Shown here one piece after another: positions 15,412 to 24,150 of a stretch of DNA of 32,548 nucleotides. Position 1 is the stretch's first letter. Every line of letters starts with the position of its first letter. The notes under the pieces were generated by a model. That model ran no database searches. It worked only from the letters and a program-made list of their open reading frames with translations, and had not been told where the DNA came from. Source of the DNA: an uncultured bacterium (GTDB lineage Bacteria; Planctomycetota; UBA1135; GCA-002686595); NCBI GenBank assembly GCA_938030175.1, contig CALHGQ010000467.1, forward strand, positions 1-32,548, read 5' to 3'. Position numbers and translations under genes: made by a program.

Positions 15412-16536
15412 CTAGAGCTTCAACGCAAGCTGACGCTCTTCGCCTGGCTCCAGCTGAACGGCATCGAAGAGTGCGGGCACGTCGTCGATGGGGCCCGCGT
15501 GGGGCACTAGCGGAATCGAGGCTGGGAGCCTCGGGAACGTTGCCTCGCCGCGCCCGTTGGTCACCGCGGTGAAGGTGCATCGAAAGTTGCCGAGCTGCGC
15601 GACGAACTGGACCGAGATGTCCCGCTGAACTTCGCCCGCTCCGTTGGTCACGAGGGCATTCACCCGAGCGGCTTGGTGGAGCGCTACCTCGGGTGAGCCA
15701 ATCCCATCGAGCATCCGGAGATCAACAGCCGTGGGGGAGTAGCCAGCTGCGTCGACGAGGAGCCACTTGCCGTTGCGTGCGGGACCTGGAAGCAGCGCGC
15801 GGCCTTGGCCGTCGGTGCGCTTCATGAGCTTGGCGGTGCCGGGGAACTCTTCGAGCCCAAGGTTCTGTTGGCTGATCATGGCGATGCGGAGAGCGGCCCC
15901 CGCGACGGGCTCGCCCGACGCGGCGTCGCGCACCTCAAGGTCCATGGGCGCCGGCGGCCGCTCCACTTCGAGGCGTACGGCGCGGACCTCGCCGGACTCC
16001 AGGGGGCCGAGCCGTTGTCGTGCCATCGGGCCGTTGCCGGCGGCCTTTGCGTAGACCTCAAGCGCTTGATTCGGAGCCGCGGTCAGGGTGGCAGCACCCT
16101 CTGCGTTCGACTGAACCTGGCTGAGCCGGCGCGCCGGTCGATAAGCCGCGCCCTCGCCGGTCTCTTCACGCCAAAGGCTCACGTTCGCATCCGCCGCAGC
16201 GGCTTGGTCGGACCGATAGTTCAGCTGCACGAGGACAGTGACCGGTTCGAGCTTGGCTGGGGGCGACTCGGGGTTCGACGCCGCCTGGGGCAGGCTCTTC
16301 GCAGGCTCACCCTTGGGCGTGGACAGCCGGTCGACCTTCGGCTCAGGGAACGAGAGCCCCAAGGGCTCGCCGCTGGGGGCGATGGGCGCCGCGGCGGGTG
16401 CCGCGGAGCCTCCCTGCCCCATCCGCAGCCCAAAGGCAATCAACAGGGCGCCGGCGATGCCGGCGGCAAAGATCGGTAGTCGGTTCGAGCGCTTCAACGG
16501 AGCAATCTTGCCAAAGGCAAGTGATGGACCTGCCAC
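15412..16536 (-). CDS. membrane-anchored protein with carboxypeptidase-regulatory-like domains
   Basis: Unnamed 374-residue protein. A basic start is followed by one membrane segment (about residues 18-37), a long Ala/Pro/Ser linker (about 40-98) and beta-rich modules. Two stretches, MDLEVRDAASGEPVAGAALR to AAGYSPTAVDLR and VNALVTNGAGEVQ to TNGRGEATFPRLP, look like carboxypeptidase-regulatory (Ig-like) domains, which often bind carbohydrate or protein in the envelope. The start is GTG at 16536, 32 bases from the divergent TPR lipoprotein gene, so both promoters must overlap the opposite gene. No enzyme motif seen. Confidence 0.75.
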   Translation of the reverse strand: MAGPSLAFGKIAPLKRSNRLPIFAAGIAGALLIAFGLRMGQGGSAAPAAAPIAPSGEPLGLSFPEPKVDRLSTPKGEPAKSLPQAASNPESPPAKLEPVTVLVQLNYRSDQAAAADANVSLWREETGEGAAYRPARRLSQVQSNAEGAATLTAAPNQALEVYAKAAGNGPMARQRLGPLESGEVRAVRLEVERPPAPMDLEVRDAASGEPVAGAALRIAMISQQNLGLEEFPGTAKLMKRTDGQGRALLPGPARNGKWLLVDAAGYSPTAVDLRMLDGIGSPEVALHQAARVNALVTNGAGEVQRDISVQFVAQLGNFRCTFTAVTNGRGEATFPRLPASIPLVPHAGPIDDVPALFDAVQLEPGEERQLALKL

Positions 16537-16568
16537 GTCGAACCCCCTCCTGCGGTATTCTTGCGCGC

Positions 16569-17657
16569 ATGCGCGTCTTGATTAGAAACACCCAGGGGCT
16601 CTTGGCCCGTTCTGGCGTTCTCGGACTCATGGCTGGGCTGACGCTTGGAGCTGGCCTTCTCACCGGCTGTGAGACCTCCCCGGCGGTTCCCGTGACCCCT
16701 GAGGCCGGTGGCGAACCCGGTGATGAGCTGATCCGACAAATCGACGCCGCGGATGCGCTCTTCGATGAGCGTGCGTTCACCGAGGCCCAGCAGCGCTACC
16801 AGGCGATCTTCCTGGCGGCGAACTCCCGTGGGTACAAGCTCGAAGCCACGGAGGCAGCGGCCCAGACCGCGGTCACCCTGTGCATGCTGGACAACGCCGA
16901 CGAGGGCGCTGGCTGGCTCTCCCGCGCGGAGACGGACGCCGACGAGTCCGACGGTCGCTCTTGGTCTCGCGTGCTCCTCGCGCGCGGCATGATTCGCTGG
17001 AAGAGCGGCGACAACCTCTCGGCCCGCCGGACGTTCATCGAGCTCTACAACTACTGCTTCCTCAACTCGCTGACGCCGCGCGCCATCCAGGCCGCCACGC
17101 TGGCGTCCCTCAGCAGCCAGGGCCAAGAGCAGCTCGATTGGAGCCTGCGCGCGATCCAGGCGGCCCAAACGACCGGCAACGTCAAGTGGCAGGCGCCGCT
17201 GTGGTCGAGCCACGCCTGGCTCCTCGACTATCGCAAGCGACCAGAGGAAGCGCTGGAAGCGTTCAAGAAGGCCCGTGATCTGACGACGCGTGCCGACATT
17301 AGCCGCCTCGGTCGGCTGCAAACGGAGTGGGCCTATGGGCACGGACTCCGCATGGCTGGCCAGCTCGACAAAGCCCGCGACCTGCTAGAGCAAACGAACG
17401 CGATCGCCCACAGCATCTACATCGGCAAGCCCTCCGCCCGGGCAGCCGAGTACCTCGGCCGTGTCCTTTGGGAGATCGGCGAGATCGATGCGACCGAGGG
17501 CAACGTGCCGCGCGCCCGTGAGCGGTTCATGGCCGCACGGGAGAAGCTGCTCGAAGCAGGGGCCGCAGAGGGGGCTCCGCAGCTGGTGAAGCGTCTCGAC
17601 GTGCGTCTCGACGAGCTCAATGGAGTTGCGCCAGACAGGCGCAATCGACGCAAGTAG
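16569..17657 (+). CDS. TPR-containing lipoprotein
   Basis: A 362-residue lipoprotein: signal segment at about residues 11-33 and lipobox LLTGC with Cys34 as the lipidation site. After an acidic linker, helical repeats fill the rest: AFTEAQQRYQAIFLAA, GDNLSARRTFIELYNYCF, RPEEALEAFKKARDLT and GQLDKARDLLEQTNAIA read as TPR helices. It probably assembles proteins at the envelope. The start at 16569 is chosen for the signal peptide; the frame is open upstream into the divergent gene. Its stop is part of an 18-base palindrome. Whether it is linked to legI, 69 bases downstream, is unclear. Confidence 0.85.
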   Translation: MRVLIRNTQGLLARSGVLGLMAGLTLGAGLLTGCETSPAVPVTPEAGGEPGDELIRQIDAADALFDERAFTEAQQRYQAIFLAANSRGYKLEATEAAAQTAVTLCMLDNADEGAGWLSRAETDADESDGRSWSRVLLARGMIRWKSGDNLSARRTFIELYNYCFLNSLTPRAIQAATLASLSSQGQEQLDWSLRAIQAAQTTGNVKWQAPLWSSHAWLLDYRKRPEEALEAFKKARDLTTRADISRLGRLQTEWAYGHGLRMAGQLDKARDLLEQTNAIAHSIYIGKPSARAAEYLGRVLWEIGEIDATEGNVPRARERFMAAREKLLEAGAAEGAPQLVKRLDVRLDELNGVAPDRRNRRK

Positions 17658-17673
17658 TCGGCGCTCGCCGACT
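17656..17673 (+). terminator. 18-base palindrome at the end of the TPR lipoprotein gene
   Basis: AGTCGGCG-CT-CGCCGACT is perfectly self-complementary and overlaps the TAG stop. It has no U-run, so termination is only possible. Confidence 0.4.
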
Positions 17674-17726
17674 CCCCAGGCGCTCGGCGTGATGCCTCTG
17701 CTGCCAGCCTCCGCCACCCCGCCGCC

Positions 17727-18752
17727 ATGAGTGCGCCCCCGACCCTCATCATCGCCGAAGCCGGCGTGAACCATAACGGCTCTCTCGACCTCGCCAAGGA
17801 GTTGATCGAGCGTGCGGCCGCGGCGGGCGCGGACTACGTGAAGTTTCAAACCTTCATCGCCGAGGAGACGATCGCGCAATCGGCGCCCAAAGCGGAGTAC
17901 CAGAAGGCCAACACCAACGACCCGGCTGAGTCGCAGCTAGAGATGGTGAAGAAGCTCGAGCTGTCCGCCGATGACCACCGTGCGCTCGTAGAGCACTCCC
18001 GCCGCCACGGGATCCGCTTTGCGTCCACCGCCTTTGACTTCGAGAGCCTCGACCTCCTGGGGGAGCTGGGCGTCGAGTTCCTAAAAGTACCGTCCGGCGA
18101 AGTGACCAACCTGCCTTTGCTGCGGCGCATCGGAGCGGCAGGGCTGCCGATCATCATGTCCACGGGCATGTGTGACCTAGCTGAGGTGGGGGCGGCGCTT
18201 GAAGCGCTGGAAGAAGCCGGCGCCGATCGCCGGTCGATCACGGTCCTGCACTGCAACACGCAGTACCCAACTCCCATGGAGGACGTGAACCTCCGGGCGA
18301 TGGCGACGCTCCGCGAGACGTTTCAGGTTCCCGTGGGCTACAGCGACCACACCCTTGGGATCGAGGTCCCTATCGCTGCTGTGGCCCTGGGCGCGACCGT
18401 GATCGAGAAGCACTTCACTCTCGACTCGTCCATGGACGGTCCAGACCACGCGGCTTCGCTTGAGCCCCAAGAGCTCACGGCCATGGTCCAAGGGATCCGC
18501 CGCGTTGAGAAAGCGCTTGGGAGCCCGGAGAAGCGTCCAAGCCCCAGCGAGGCGGGCAACCTCGCGATCGCGCGCAAAAGCCTCGTCGCCCGGGAGGCCA
18601 TTCCTGCGGGGGCCCCGTTCACGGATGCGAACCTCGCTGCGAAGCGCCCAGGCACCGGCGTCTCGCCCATGCGTTGGGACGAAGCCCTGGGCCGCCGCGC
18701 GGGTCGCAGCTACGCCATCGATGAGCTCATCGATGGCGCTGACTTGCCCTGA
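17727..18752 (+). CDS. legI: N-acetylneuraminate/legionaminate synthase family (NeuB/LegI)
   Basis: Condenses a six-carbon amino sugar with phosphoenolpyruvate to form a nine-carbon nonulosonic acid. The 341-residue protein has IIAEAGVNHNGS (about 8-19), the KFQTF segment, KVPSGEV, STGMC, GYSDHT and EKHFTLD with the metal-binding histidines, and a C-terminal SAF (antifreeze-like) domain (about 283-338). The HCNTQYPTPMEDVN stretch fits legionaminate synthases. With legB, legC, legG, ptmE and legF alongside, 2,4-diacetamido-2,4,6-trideoxymannose is the likely substrate; NeuB acting on ManNAc is the alternative. It lies convergent to legF rather than inside the minus-strand operon. No Shine-Dalgarno site. 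Confidence 0.92.
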   Translation: MSAPPTLIIAEAGVNHNGSLDLAKELIERAAAAGADYVKFQTFIAEETIAQSAPKAEYQKANTNDPAESQLEMVKKLELSADDHRALVEHSRRHGIRFASTAFDFESLDLLGELGVEFLKVPSGEVTNLPLLRRIGAAGLPIIMSTGMCDLAEVGAALEALEEAGADRRSITVLHCNTQYPTPMEDVNLRAMATLRETFQVPVGYSDHTLGIEVPIAAVALGATVIEKHFTLDSSMDGPDHAASLEPQELTAMVQGIRRVEKALGSPEKRPSPSEAGNLAIARKSLVAREAIPAGAPFTDANLAAKRPGTGVSPMRWDEALGRRAGRSYAIDELIDGADLP

Positions 18753-18805
18753 CCCAGCGGCCCAGACCCAGCGGTCCTGACCCAGCGGCCCCGATCTAGC
18801 GGAGG
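18750..18805 (+). repeat. four tandem 14-base repeats between legI and legF
   Basis: Units TGACCCAGCGGCCC (18750), AGACCCAGCGGTCC (18764), TGACCCAGCGGCCC (18778) and a diverged CGATCTAGCGGAGG (18792). The first unit contains the legI stop. Just after it GGGCACC (18813-18819) and GGTGCCC (18844-18850) form an inverted repeat reaching into the end of legF, possibly a weak two-way terminator. Confidence 0.8.
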
Positions 18806-18832
18806 AGCGCCGGGGCACCCGCGAAGAGGCCG

Positions 18833-19528
18833 CTACGGGGCCCGGTGCCCGGCGAGAATCGCTTCGGCGCGCCTCAGGTCGTCCGCTGAATCGATGTCGA
18901 CCGATCGTTCGGCGGGCATCGCATAGGCCAAGGTGCGGTCGGTGACGAACGAACGCGTGGCGCGCAGCTCGTCGACCCTCGAGTAGTAGAGCGCCCCGTT
19001 GAGCACGTAGGCCGGCGACAGCTCCTGGCGTCGCGCTGGTCGGCGGCTGGGATCAACGAAGGGCACGAGCTCCGAGGCATCGTTCACCTCGAACATCCAG
19101 GCTGGATTCTCCACTGCTGGGCGCACGGAGACGCAGGAGGGCGCGTCGGAGGCTTCGAGCAGCGCGGCGGCCCGATTGAGATCCTCTGCGGTCCGAAGCG
19201 GGGAAGTGGGCTGGAGCAGCGCGATGATCTCGAAGTCTTGCACCTCATCCAGCGCGTGCAGCGCGACGTCAATGGCCGTCGCGGTATCGGAACCGAGATC
19301 CGCTGGCCGCATGAACGGCACCTCGCAGTTCCACTGGGCTCCCACCTCGGCGATCTCTTTGTCATCGGTCGAGAGAATCACACGGTCGATGGCTGGGCAC
19401 GCCTGGGCCGCCTCGATCGTCCATGCGAGCAGTGGCTTGCCCGCGAGGGGTAGTACGTTCTTGCGCACGAGGCCCTTGGACCCTCCTCGCGCCGGAATCA
19501 GGCCAAGCACGCGCCGACCCCCGATCAC
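18833..19528 (-). CDS. legF: CMP-legionaminate/CMP-sialate synthetase (LegF/NeuA)
   Basis: Activates the nonulosonic acid with CTP to the CMP-sugar used by transferases. The 231-residue protein has the IPARGGSKG nucleotide motif (residues 11-19), KNVLPLAGKPLLAW, STDD, LLQPTSPLR and the late SVDIDSADDL typical of cytidylyltransferases of this group. The start is GTG at 19528, overlapping the ptmE stop by four bases. Last gene of the minus-strand leg operon. LegF is preferred to NeuA on context; the sequence alone does not separate them. Confidence 0.92.
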   Translation of the reverse strand: MIGGRRVLGLIPARGGSKGLVRKNVLPLAGKPLLAWTIEAAQACPAIDRVILSTDDKEIAEVGAQWNCEVPFMRPADLGSDTATAIDVALHALDEVQDFEIIALLQPTSPLRTAEDLNRAAALLEASDAPSCVSVRPAVENPAWMFEVNDASELVPFVDPSRRPARRQELSPAYVLNGALYYSRVDELRATRSFVTDRTLAYAMPAERSVDIDSADDLRRAEAILAGHRAP

Positions 19529-20574
19529 GGGAAGACCTCGTCGAAGTCCGTGTTGGCGCGCTTGAAGTCATCGATCCGACCGATGTCTTTCCAGTAGCCG
19601 TCGACGCGGTGGCTGCGCGCCCGCAGCCCCGCTTGGATCATGGACTCAAAGAGGTCGGTGATGTCCACGCGCGTGTTCTTGGGAATGAGCTCGAGCACGC
19701 TCGGCGAGAGAACGTAGATCCCTGCGTTCACCGTCGAGCGGTAGGTCGGCTTCTCTTCGATGGTCTCGATCTGTCCGTCCACGTCGCGAACGACGCCGAA
19801 GGGCACTTGGACCTCGTAGTCACGCACGGCCATCGTGGCGTCGCACCCGGACGCAATGTGACGGTCCAAGAGGTGGGTGTAGTCCACCTTGGTCAAGAGA
19901 TCCCCGTTGGTTAGGATGAACGGTCCGGCCGGCCCTTCCTCCCAGAGTCCCAGCGCTCCGGCGGTCCCGAGGGGCTCTTCTTCCCGAAGGTAGTGAATCT
20001 CCACGCCCCAGTTTGACCCGTCGCCAAAGTGGGCCTCGACGATGTCCGCCTTGAAGTGCACCGCAAACCAGAAGCGCTTGAAGCCCTGGGAGCGGAAGTT
20101 CATCAGGATCGTCTCCAGGATCGGCCGGCCGCCCACGGACAGCATCGGTTTTGGCACGTTGCGCGTCAGGTCGCGCAGTCGCCTCCCGAAGCCTCCCACC
20201 ATGATCACGACTTCCTCAGAGCGCGCCGTCGAGTGCAGTAGCTCGTCGATGGTGGCCAAGCCGACGACCGTGCCGTCCGCCTCGAGCATCGGGATCTGGT
20301 GCAGCCCCATGTCGCGCATGATGAGCAGAAGGTCGGACGGCCGGTCCCCCGGTCGCGCGCAGGTGGGCGAGCTGTTCGCCGCTTCTTCGATGGGCTGATC
20401 CAGCGCGTGCCCGGACAGGATCGCGCGACGGGCGTCGCCGTCGCTGAGCGTCCCGAGCAGCTTCATCTCTTCGTCCACCACGAGCGCGATTTGGCACGCC
20501 GAGCGGTTGATCGCGTCGAGCGCTTCGAAGAGCGTGGCGCTCGGGGCGACAAGGGTCTCCTTCCAGTTCTTCAT
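19525..20574 (-). CDS. ptmE: CBS-domain nucleotidyltransferase, PtmE-type glucosamine-1-phosphate guanylyltransferase
   Basis: In Campylobacter, PtmE makes the GDP-amino sugar that enters the legionaminic acid route. The 349-residue protein here has the same build: two CBS domains (about residues 1-118) fused to a sugar-1-phosphate nucleotidyltransferase (about 121-349) with PKPM (Lys142), LGTAGAL, NGDLL and NAGIYVLSP. The nucleotide loop reads VGGFGRRLRDLT (126-137), where [AG]GGxGTRLxPLT is usual, so Arg stands in the Thr place and Asp in the Pro place. CBS domains suggest control by an adenine nucleotide. Overlaps legG and legF by four bases each. GDP as the carrier is inferred from context and build. 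Confidence 0.85.
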   Translation of the reverse strand: MKNWKETLVAPSATLFEALDAINRSACQIALVVDEEMKLLGTLSDGDARRAILSGHALDQPIEEAANSSPTCARPGDRPSDLLLIMRDMGLHQIPMLEADGTVVGLATIDELLHSTARSEEVVIMVGGFGRRLRDLTRNVPKPMLSVGGRPILETILMNFRSQGFKRFWFAVHFKADIVEAHFGDGSNWGVEIHYLREEEPLGTAGALGLWEEGPAGPFILTNGDLLTKVDYTHLLDRHIASGCDATMAVRDYEVQVPFGVVRDVDGQIETIEEKPTYRSTVNAGIYVLSPSVLELIPKNTRVDITDLFESMIQAGLRARSHRVDGYWKDIGRIDDFKRANTDFDEVFP

Positions 20575-21752
20575 TTCAGGTCGTGGAAGCGTTTTCGGAC
20601 CAGATCCGCTTGGGAGGCTGCGCTGCGCACATGCTCTAGGATACGCGGTGACGAGTGTCCGTCGCCGTAAGGATTGCTGGCCCCAGGGGGAGGCGGACCC
20701 TCGAGCACCACCGCGAGGGCGCTTCGGATCGCTGAAGCATTAGCTTCACAGTGCAGGACGGTCTCCCCGGCGAGCCGACCCGCCTGTCGGTTCCCCACGT
20801 TGATCGTCCAGACCCTGAACGAAGGTGCTTCTGCGAGTCCGCTGGAGGAGTTGCCGATGACGGCGTCGACGCGATCCATGAGGCTCAGATAGCGCGCCTG
20901 CCCGAGGGACGGGTATGCGGCGGCCCAGCTAGCGTTCGCCTCAGCGAACTCGAGGATCGCCGCGCTGATCTGCGCGAAGCCTGGGTCCGCATTCGTCCCT
21001 GTGAGGAAGAGCCGGGCGCCTGGCGTACCCGAGTCAGGGCCTAGCTCCGATGCGAGTGTCCTTAGCAAGACTTCAAGCTGCCCGAGACCTAGATCGGGCT
21101 CCATCGTGACGGGGTGAAAGGTGAAGAGGAAGTTCCGGTGCCCAAGCGGAACGCCCAGTCCCGCCTCTAGGTCCGGGAGGGACATTCGCTCCCCACGCGT
21201 GATGTGATCGAGTCCAGGGTTCCCGACGACGTGAATGCGGCTTGGATCCTCCCCGAGCTGTCTCACCCGCGCGGCAGACTCGTCGCTCGTCACGAGGTGC
21301 AGGTGACTTAGCTTGGTGATCGCGTGCCGAATCGAATCGTCGAAGGCGCCCTCGGTGACATCGCCCCCGCAAAGGTGCGCCACAGGGATGTGCAGGATGG
21401 CCGCCGCCTGCGCCGCGCCAAGGATCTCAAAGCGATCGCCGAGCACCACCACCAGGTCCGGGGCGAGTCGCTCAAACACGGCCGCGCAGCCCTCCGTCGC
21501 CTGGGCTAGGGCCCGGGCCGTATCCTGTCGGCGATCGCCGTCGAGATCGAGCGGGACCTCTGCCGCGATGGGGATCCCATCGGCACGGATCGCATCCACG
21601 GTGTGCCCGTGCCGGGTTGATAGGTGGGACCCCGTGACGACGAGGCTCACGCGCAGGTCCTCGGCCGCGAGCATGTCGCGGATCGGCCAATACAGAAGGC
21701 CATACTCAGCGCGGCCCCCGGTCACCACCGCGACGTGCTGCTGGCGGCTCAT
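20571..21752 (-). CDS. legG: hydrolysing nucleotide-sugar 2-epimerase (LegG/NeuC)
   Basis: Removes the nucleotide from the sugar while inverting C2, giving the free six-carbon sugar for LegI. The 393-residue GT-B-fold protein has VVTGGRAEYGLL at the start (about 9-20), TGSHLS, VVLGDRFE, HLCGGDVTEGAFDDSIRHAITKLSHLH, VGNPGLD, TFHPVT and GNSSSGLAEA, all hallmarks of NeuC/LegG. Length is normal. Four-base overlaps with legC upstream and ptmE downstream. With a legB and legC pair ahead, the 4-amino-4,6-dideoxy derivative is the likely substrate. Confidence 0.93.
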   Translation of the reverse strand: MSRQQHVAVVTGGRAEYGLLYWPIRDMLAAEDLRVSLVVTGSHLSTRHGHTVDAIRADGIPIAAEVPLDLDGDRRQDTARALAQATEGCAAVFERLAPDLVVVLGDRFEILGAAQAAAILHIPVAHLCGGDVTEGAFDDSIRHAITKLSHLHLVTSDESAARVRQLGEDPSRIHVVGNPGLDHITRGERMSLPDLEAGLGVPLGHRNFLFTFHPVTMEPDLGLGQLEVLLRTLASELGPDSGTPGARLFLTGTNADPGFAQISAAILEFAEANASWAAAYPSLGQARYLSLMDRVDAVIGNSSSGLAEAPSFRVWTINVGNRQAGRLAGETVLHCEANASAIRSALAVVLEGPPPPGASNPYGDGHSSPRILEHVRSAASQADLVRKRFHDLK

Positions 21753-22954
21753 CCTACGACGGCCGGCGAACGGCCCGGGTCCGCGAGACGCGGGCTGCTG
21801 GGGATGTTGATGGTCGACCCTTCAAGGGCCTCCGCGGCCGAGGTGTCCATGCGCGGGCAGTCTGCGTACATCTCGAGCCGGTGCATTAAGGTCCAGAGCG
21901 GCCGCGACATGTAGTGGGCGCTGTTGAGCACGTCGAGCAGTTCGTCGCGGTGGCCTACGTGGGCTTCCGCTAGAACGATCGCGTTGAGCCAGTAGTTGCT
22001 CTGGGCGCCCTCTGGTTCCTCGAGGAAAGTCACGCCCTCGACTCCGGCGAACGCGTCGCGGTAGCGCTCGGCGAGCGTCCGCTTGCGCACCAACATGTCG
22101 TCGAGCCTTTCCAGCTGGGCACAGCCCATCGCCGCGTTGAGGTTCGGCAGACGGTAGTTGTAGCCCACCTCGTCGTGCATATAGCCCCAGCGGTGGGGGA
22201 CGCGTGCCGTCGTCGTGAGGTGCTTGGCTCGCTCGCCAAGCTCCTTTGACGTGGTCAGGACCGCGCCTCCGCCGCCGGTGGTCACTAGCTTGTTCCCGTT
22301 GAAGCTCACAGCGGCTACGGCGCCATGGCGTCCAGTGGGTGCGCCGCGGTAGAGCGAACCGATGGACTCCGCTGCGTCCTCGACGAGCACCAGGCAGAAC
22401 TCCTCTGCGAGTTCCCGGAGCGCGTCGAGTTCCGCGGGATGTCCGAAGATGTGGGTGACCACAAGGGCGCGGATGCGTGCACCGGTGGCGCGGTCGAAGA
22501 GCTTCCCGCTCTCAAGTCGCGCCGCCGTTCCGAGGTACTCCCGGAGCTTTGCGGCATCCACGCCCAGCGTCCGCGACTCCGCGTCGACGAAGTGGGGCGT
22601 CGCTCCGGTGTAGCTGACCGCGTTGGCCGTCGCTACGAACGTCAGCGTCGGCAAGAGCACGTGATCCCCAGGCTCCACGCCTGCGACGAGCAGGCAGATA
22701 TGGAGCGCGGCGGTGCCGTTGTTTGTGGCCACCGCGCGGGGGACGTCGAAGCGCGCCGCGAGGTCGTCCTCCAACCGGGTGACGTACTCGCCGACGCTGG
22801 AGACCCAGCCGCTCTCTACGCAGTCGTGGACGTACTGGGCCTCATTCCCCCGGAACTCCGGCTCGTGCAGCGGAATCATCGACTCGGGGGTCCCGAGGAC
22901 GCTCTTCAAGGCACCCAGGATTTCATCCCTGGCCACGTCGAAAGAAGGCGTCAT
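21749..22954 (-). CDS. legC: PLP-dependent DegT/DnrJ/EryC1 aminotransferase (LegC)
   Basis: Adds the amino group at C4 of the 4-keto-6-deoxy sugar made by LegB. The 401-residue protein has NNGTAALHI (about 78-86), LPTLTFVATANAV, EDAAESIGS and the PLP lysine in SFNGNK (Lys222) followed by TTGGGG, with a family-typical C-terminal part. LegC proteins carry an N-terminal extension ahead of the IPLHEPEF stretch, present here. The start is the ATG at 22954, overlapping the legB stop (ATGA); the open frame runs further up into legB and is not used. Glutamate as amino donor is family knowledge. Confidence 0.93.
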   Translation of the reverse strand: MTPSFDVARDEILGALKSVLGTPESMIPLHEPEFRGNEAQYVHDCVESGWVSSVGEYVTRLEDDLAARFDVPRAVATNNGTAALHICLLVAGVEPGDHVLLPTLTFVATANAVSYTGATPHFVDAESRTLGVDAAKLREYLGTAARLESGKLFDRATGARIRALVVTHIFGHPAELDALRELAEEFCLVLVEDAAESIGSLYRGAPTGRHGAVAAVSFNGNKLVTTGGGGAVLTTSKELGERAKHLTTTARVPHRWGYMHDEVGYNYRLPNLNAAMGCAQLERLDDMLVRKRTLAERYRDAFAGVEGVTFLEEPEGAQSNYWLNAIVLAEAHVGHRDELLDVLNSAHYMSRPLWTLMHRLEMYADCPRMDTSAAEALEGSTINIPSSPRLADPGRSPAVVG

Positions 22955-24021
22955 ACGTTGTAGCTCCCCGTCTTGTACCTGGCGAGGTTCGTGGGTTCGC
23001 TGAACCACTCGCTGGTCTGGCTGAGGCCGCGCTTGAAGCCTTCGACTCCACCGAACGCTGGCGTCCAGCCCGTGACTTCCTTTGCCTTGGCGTTGCACGC
23101 AAGGAGTCGTTCGACCTCGCTTCCGCTCGGCCGCACGCGCGCCGGGTCCAGTTCGACGTGGACGTCCACGCCCATGACTTCGCCGACGAGCTTAACCATG
23201 TCGCCGATCGAAACCTCGAAGCCGCTGCCGATGTTGATCACGTCGCCGACGGCGGCGTCGGCTTCGGCTACGGCTACGAAGCCGCGCACGGTGTCTTCGA
23301 CGAAGTTGAAGTCCCGCGTGGGGGTGAGCGCGCCGAGCTGAATGGTCTTGGAGCCCGACGCGATCTGGCCGATGACCGTGGGGATCACCGCGCGCGCCGA
23401 CTGGCGCGGTCCATAGGTATTGAACGGCCGGATGGTCGCGACGGGAGTGTCGAACGAAGCGTGGAAGCTCGCCGCGATTTGATCCGCGCCGATCTTCGAC
23501 GCGGAGTACGGGGACTGCCCTTGGAGTGGATGCTCCTCGGTGATCGGAACAAAGCGCGCCGTGCCGTACACCTCGCTCGTCGAGGTGTGGACCACGCGCT
23601 CGATCCCGAGGTCCCGCGCCGCCTGCACGACGTTGAGCGTGCCGCGGATGTTGGTCTCGATGTATGTATCCGGCGAGTGGTACGAATAGGGGATCGCAAT
23701 CAAGGCTGCGAGGTGCATGACGACGTCAGCCCCGGCGAGCGCGGCGCGAACGCCGTGGGGGTCCCTGATGTCCCCGGCGACGACGCGCAAGGAGTCACGA
23801 ATCTCGGCCGGCGAGTCATCGAGCCAGCCCCAGTGGCCAAAGCTGTTGTAGAGCACGAATGCGGTCACGTCGGCCCCGGCGCGAACGAGGTGCTCGGTCA
23901 GGTGACTGCCTATGAATCCATCGGCGCCTGTGACGACGACCTTCTTGCCCTTTAGCTTCAACTGACGGCGGTTTTGGGGAGCGAAACAGGGCGGCTCCAA
24001 AGCAGGCTCGCCCAAGTACAT
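22951..24021 (-). CDS. legB: NAD-dependent GDP-/UDP-GlcNAc 4,6-dehydratase (LegB)
   Basis: First committed step of the pathway: oxidises C4 and removes water across C5-C6 of the nucleotide-linked N-acetylglucosamine. The 356-residue extended SDR has TGADGFIG (residues 31-38), HLAALIAIPYSYHSP, TSTSEVYG, YSASK (Tyr172, Lys176), RPFNTYGPRQSARAVIPT and TRDFNFVED, the pattern of LegB-type dehydratases. The start at the ATG at 24021 is likely; a TTG at 24048 is possible. The first about 22 residues precede the Rossmann fold. Head gene of the minus operon; its promoter must lie in the 129 bases shared with the divergent glycosyltransferase gene. Confidence 0.92.
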   Translation of the reverse strand: MYLGEPALEPPCFAPQNRRQLKLKGKKVVVTGADGFIGSHLTEHLVRAGADVTAFVLYNSFGHWGWLDDSPAEIRDSLRVVAGDIRDPHGVRAALAGADVVMHLAALIAIPYSYHSPDTYIETNIRGTLNVVQAARDLGIERVVHTSTSEVYGTARFVPITEEHPLQGQSPYSASKIGADQIAASFHASFDTPVATIRPFNTYGPRQSARAVIPTVIGQIASGSKTIQLGALTPTRDFNFVEDTVRGFVAVAEADAAVGDVINIGSGFEVSIGDMVKLVGEVMGVDVHVELDPARVRPSGSEVERLLACNAKAKEVTGWTPAFGGVEGFKRGLSQTSEWFSEPTNLARYKTGSYNV

Positions 24022-24150
24022 CGTCGCAGCACCCCGCTCTGAACTCAACCATCATGGGCGTTGAGATCGGTCCGCGGCGAGCATTCCCGCCCGGCCTTTC
24101 CCCTGGGTCAGCCGCTCTGCTATGGTTCGGCTCCCCCCCGCGCGAAAATC

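Noticed and set aside
15218-15415. Plus-strand 65-residue frame with AAGLP repeats
   Set aside because: It runs through the terminator and tandem repeat; the repeat length of 15 keeps every frame open, so it is probably not a gene.
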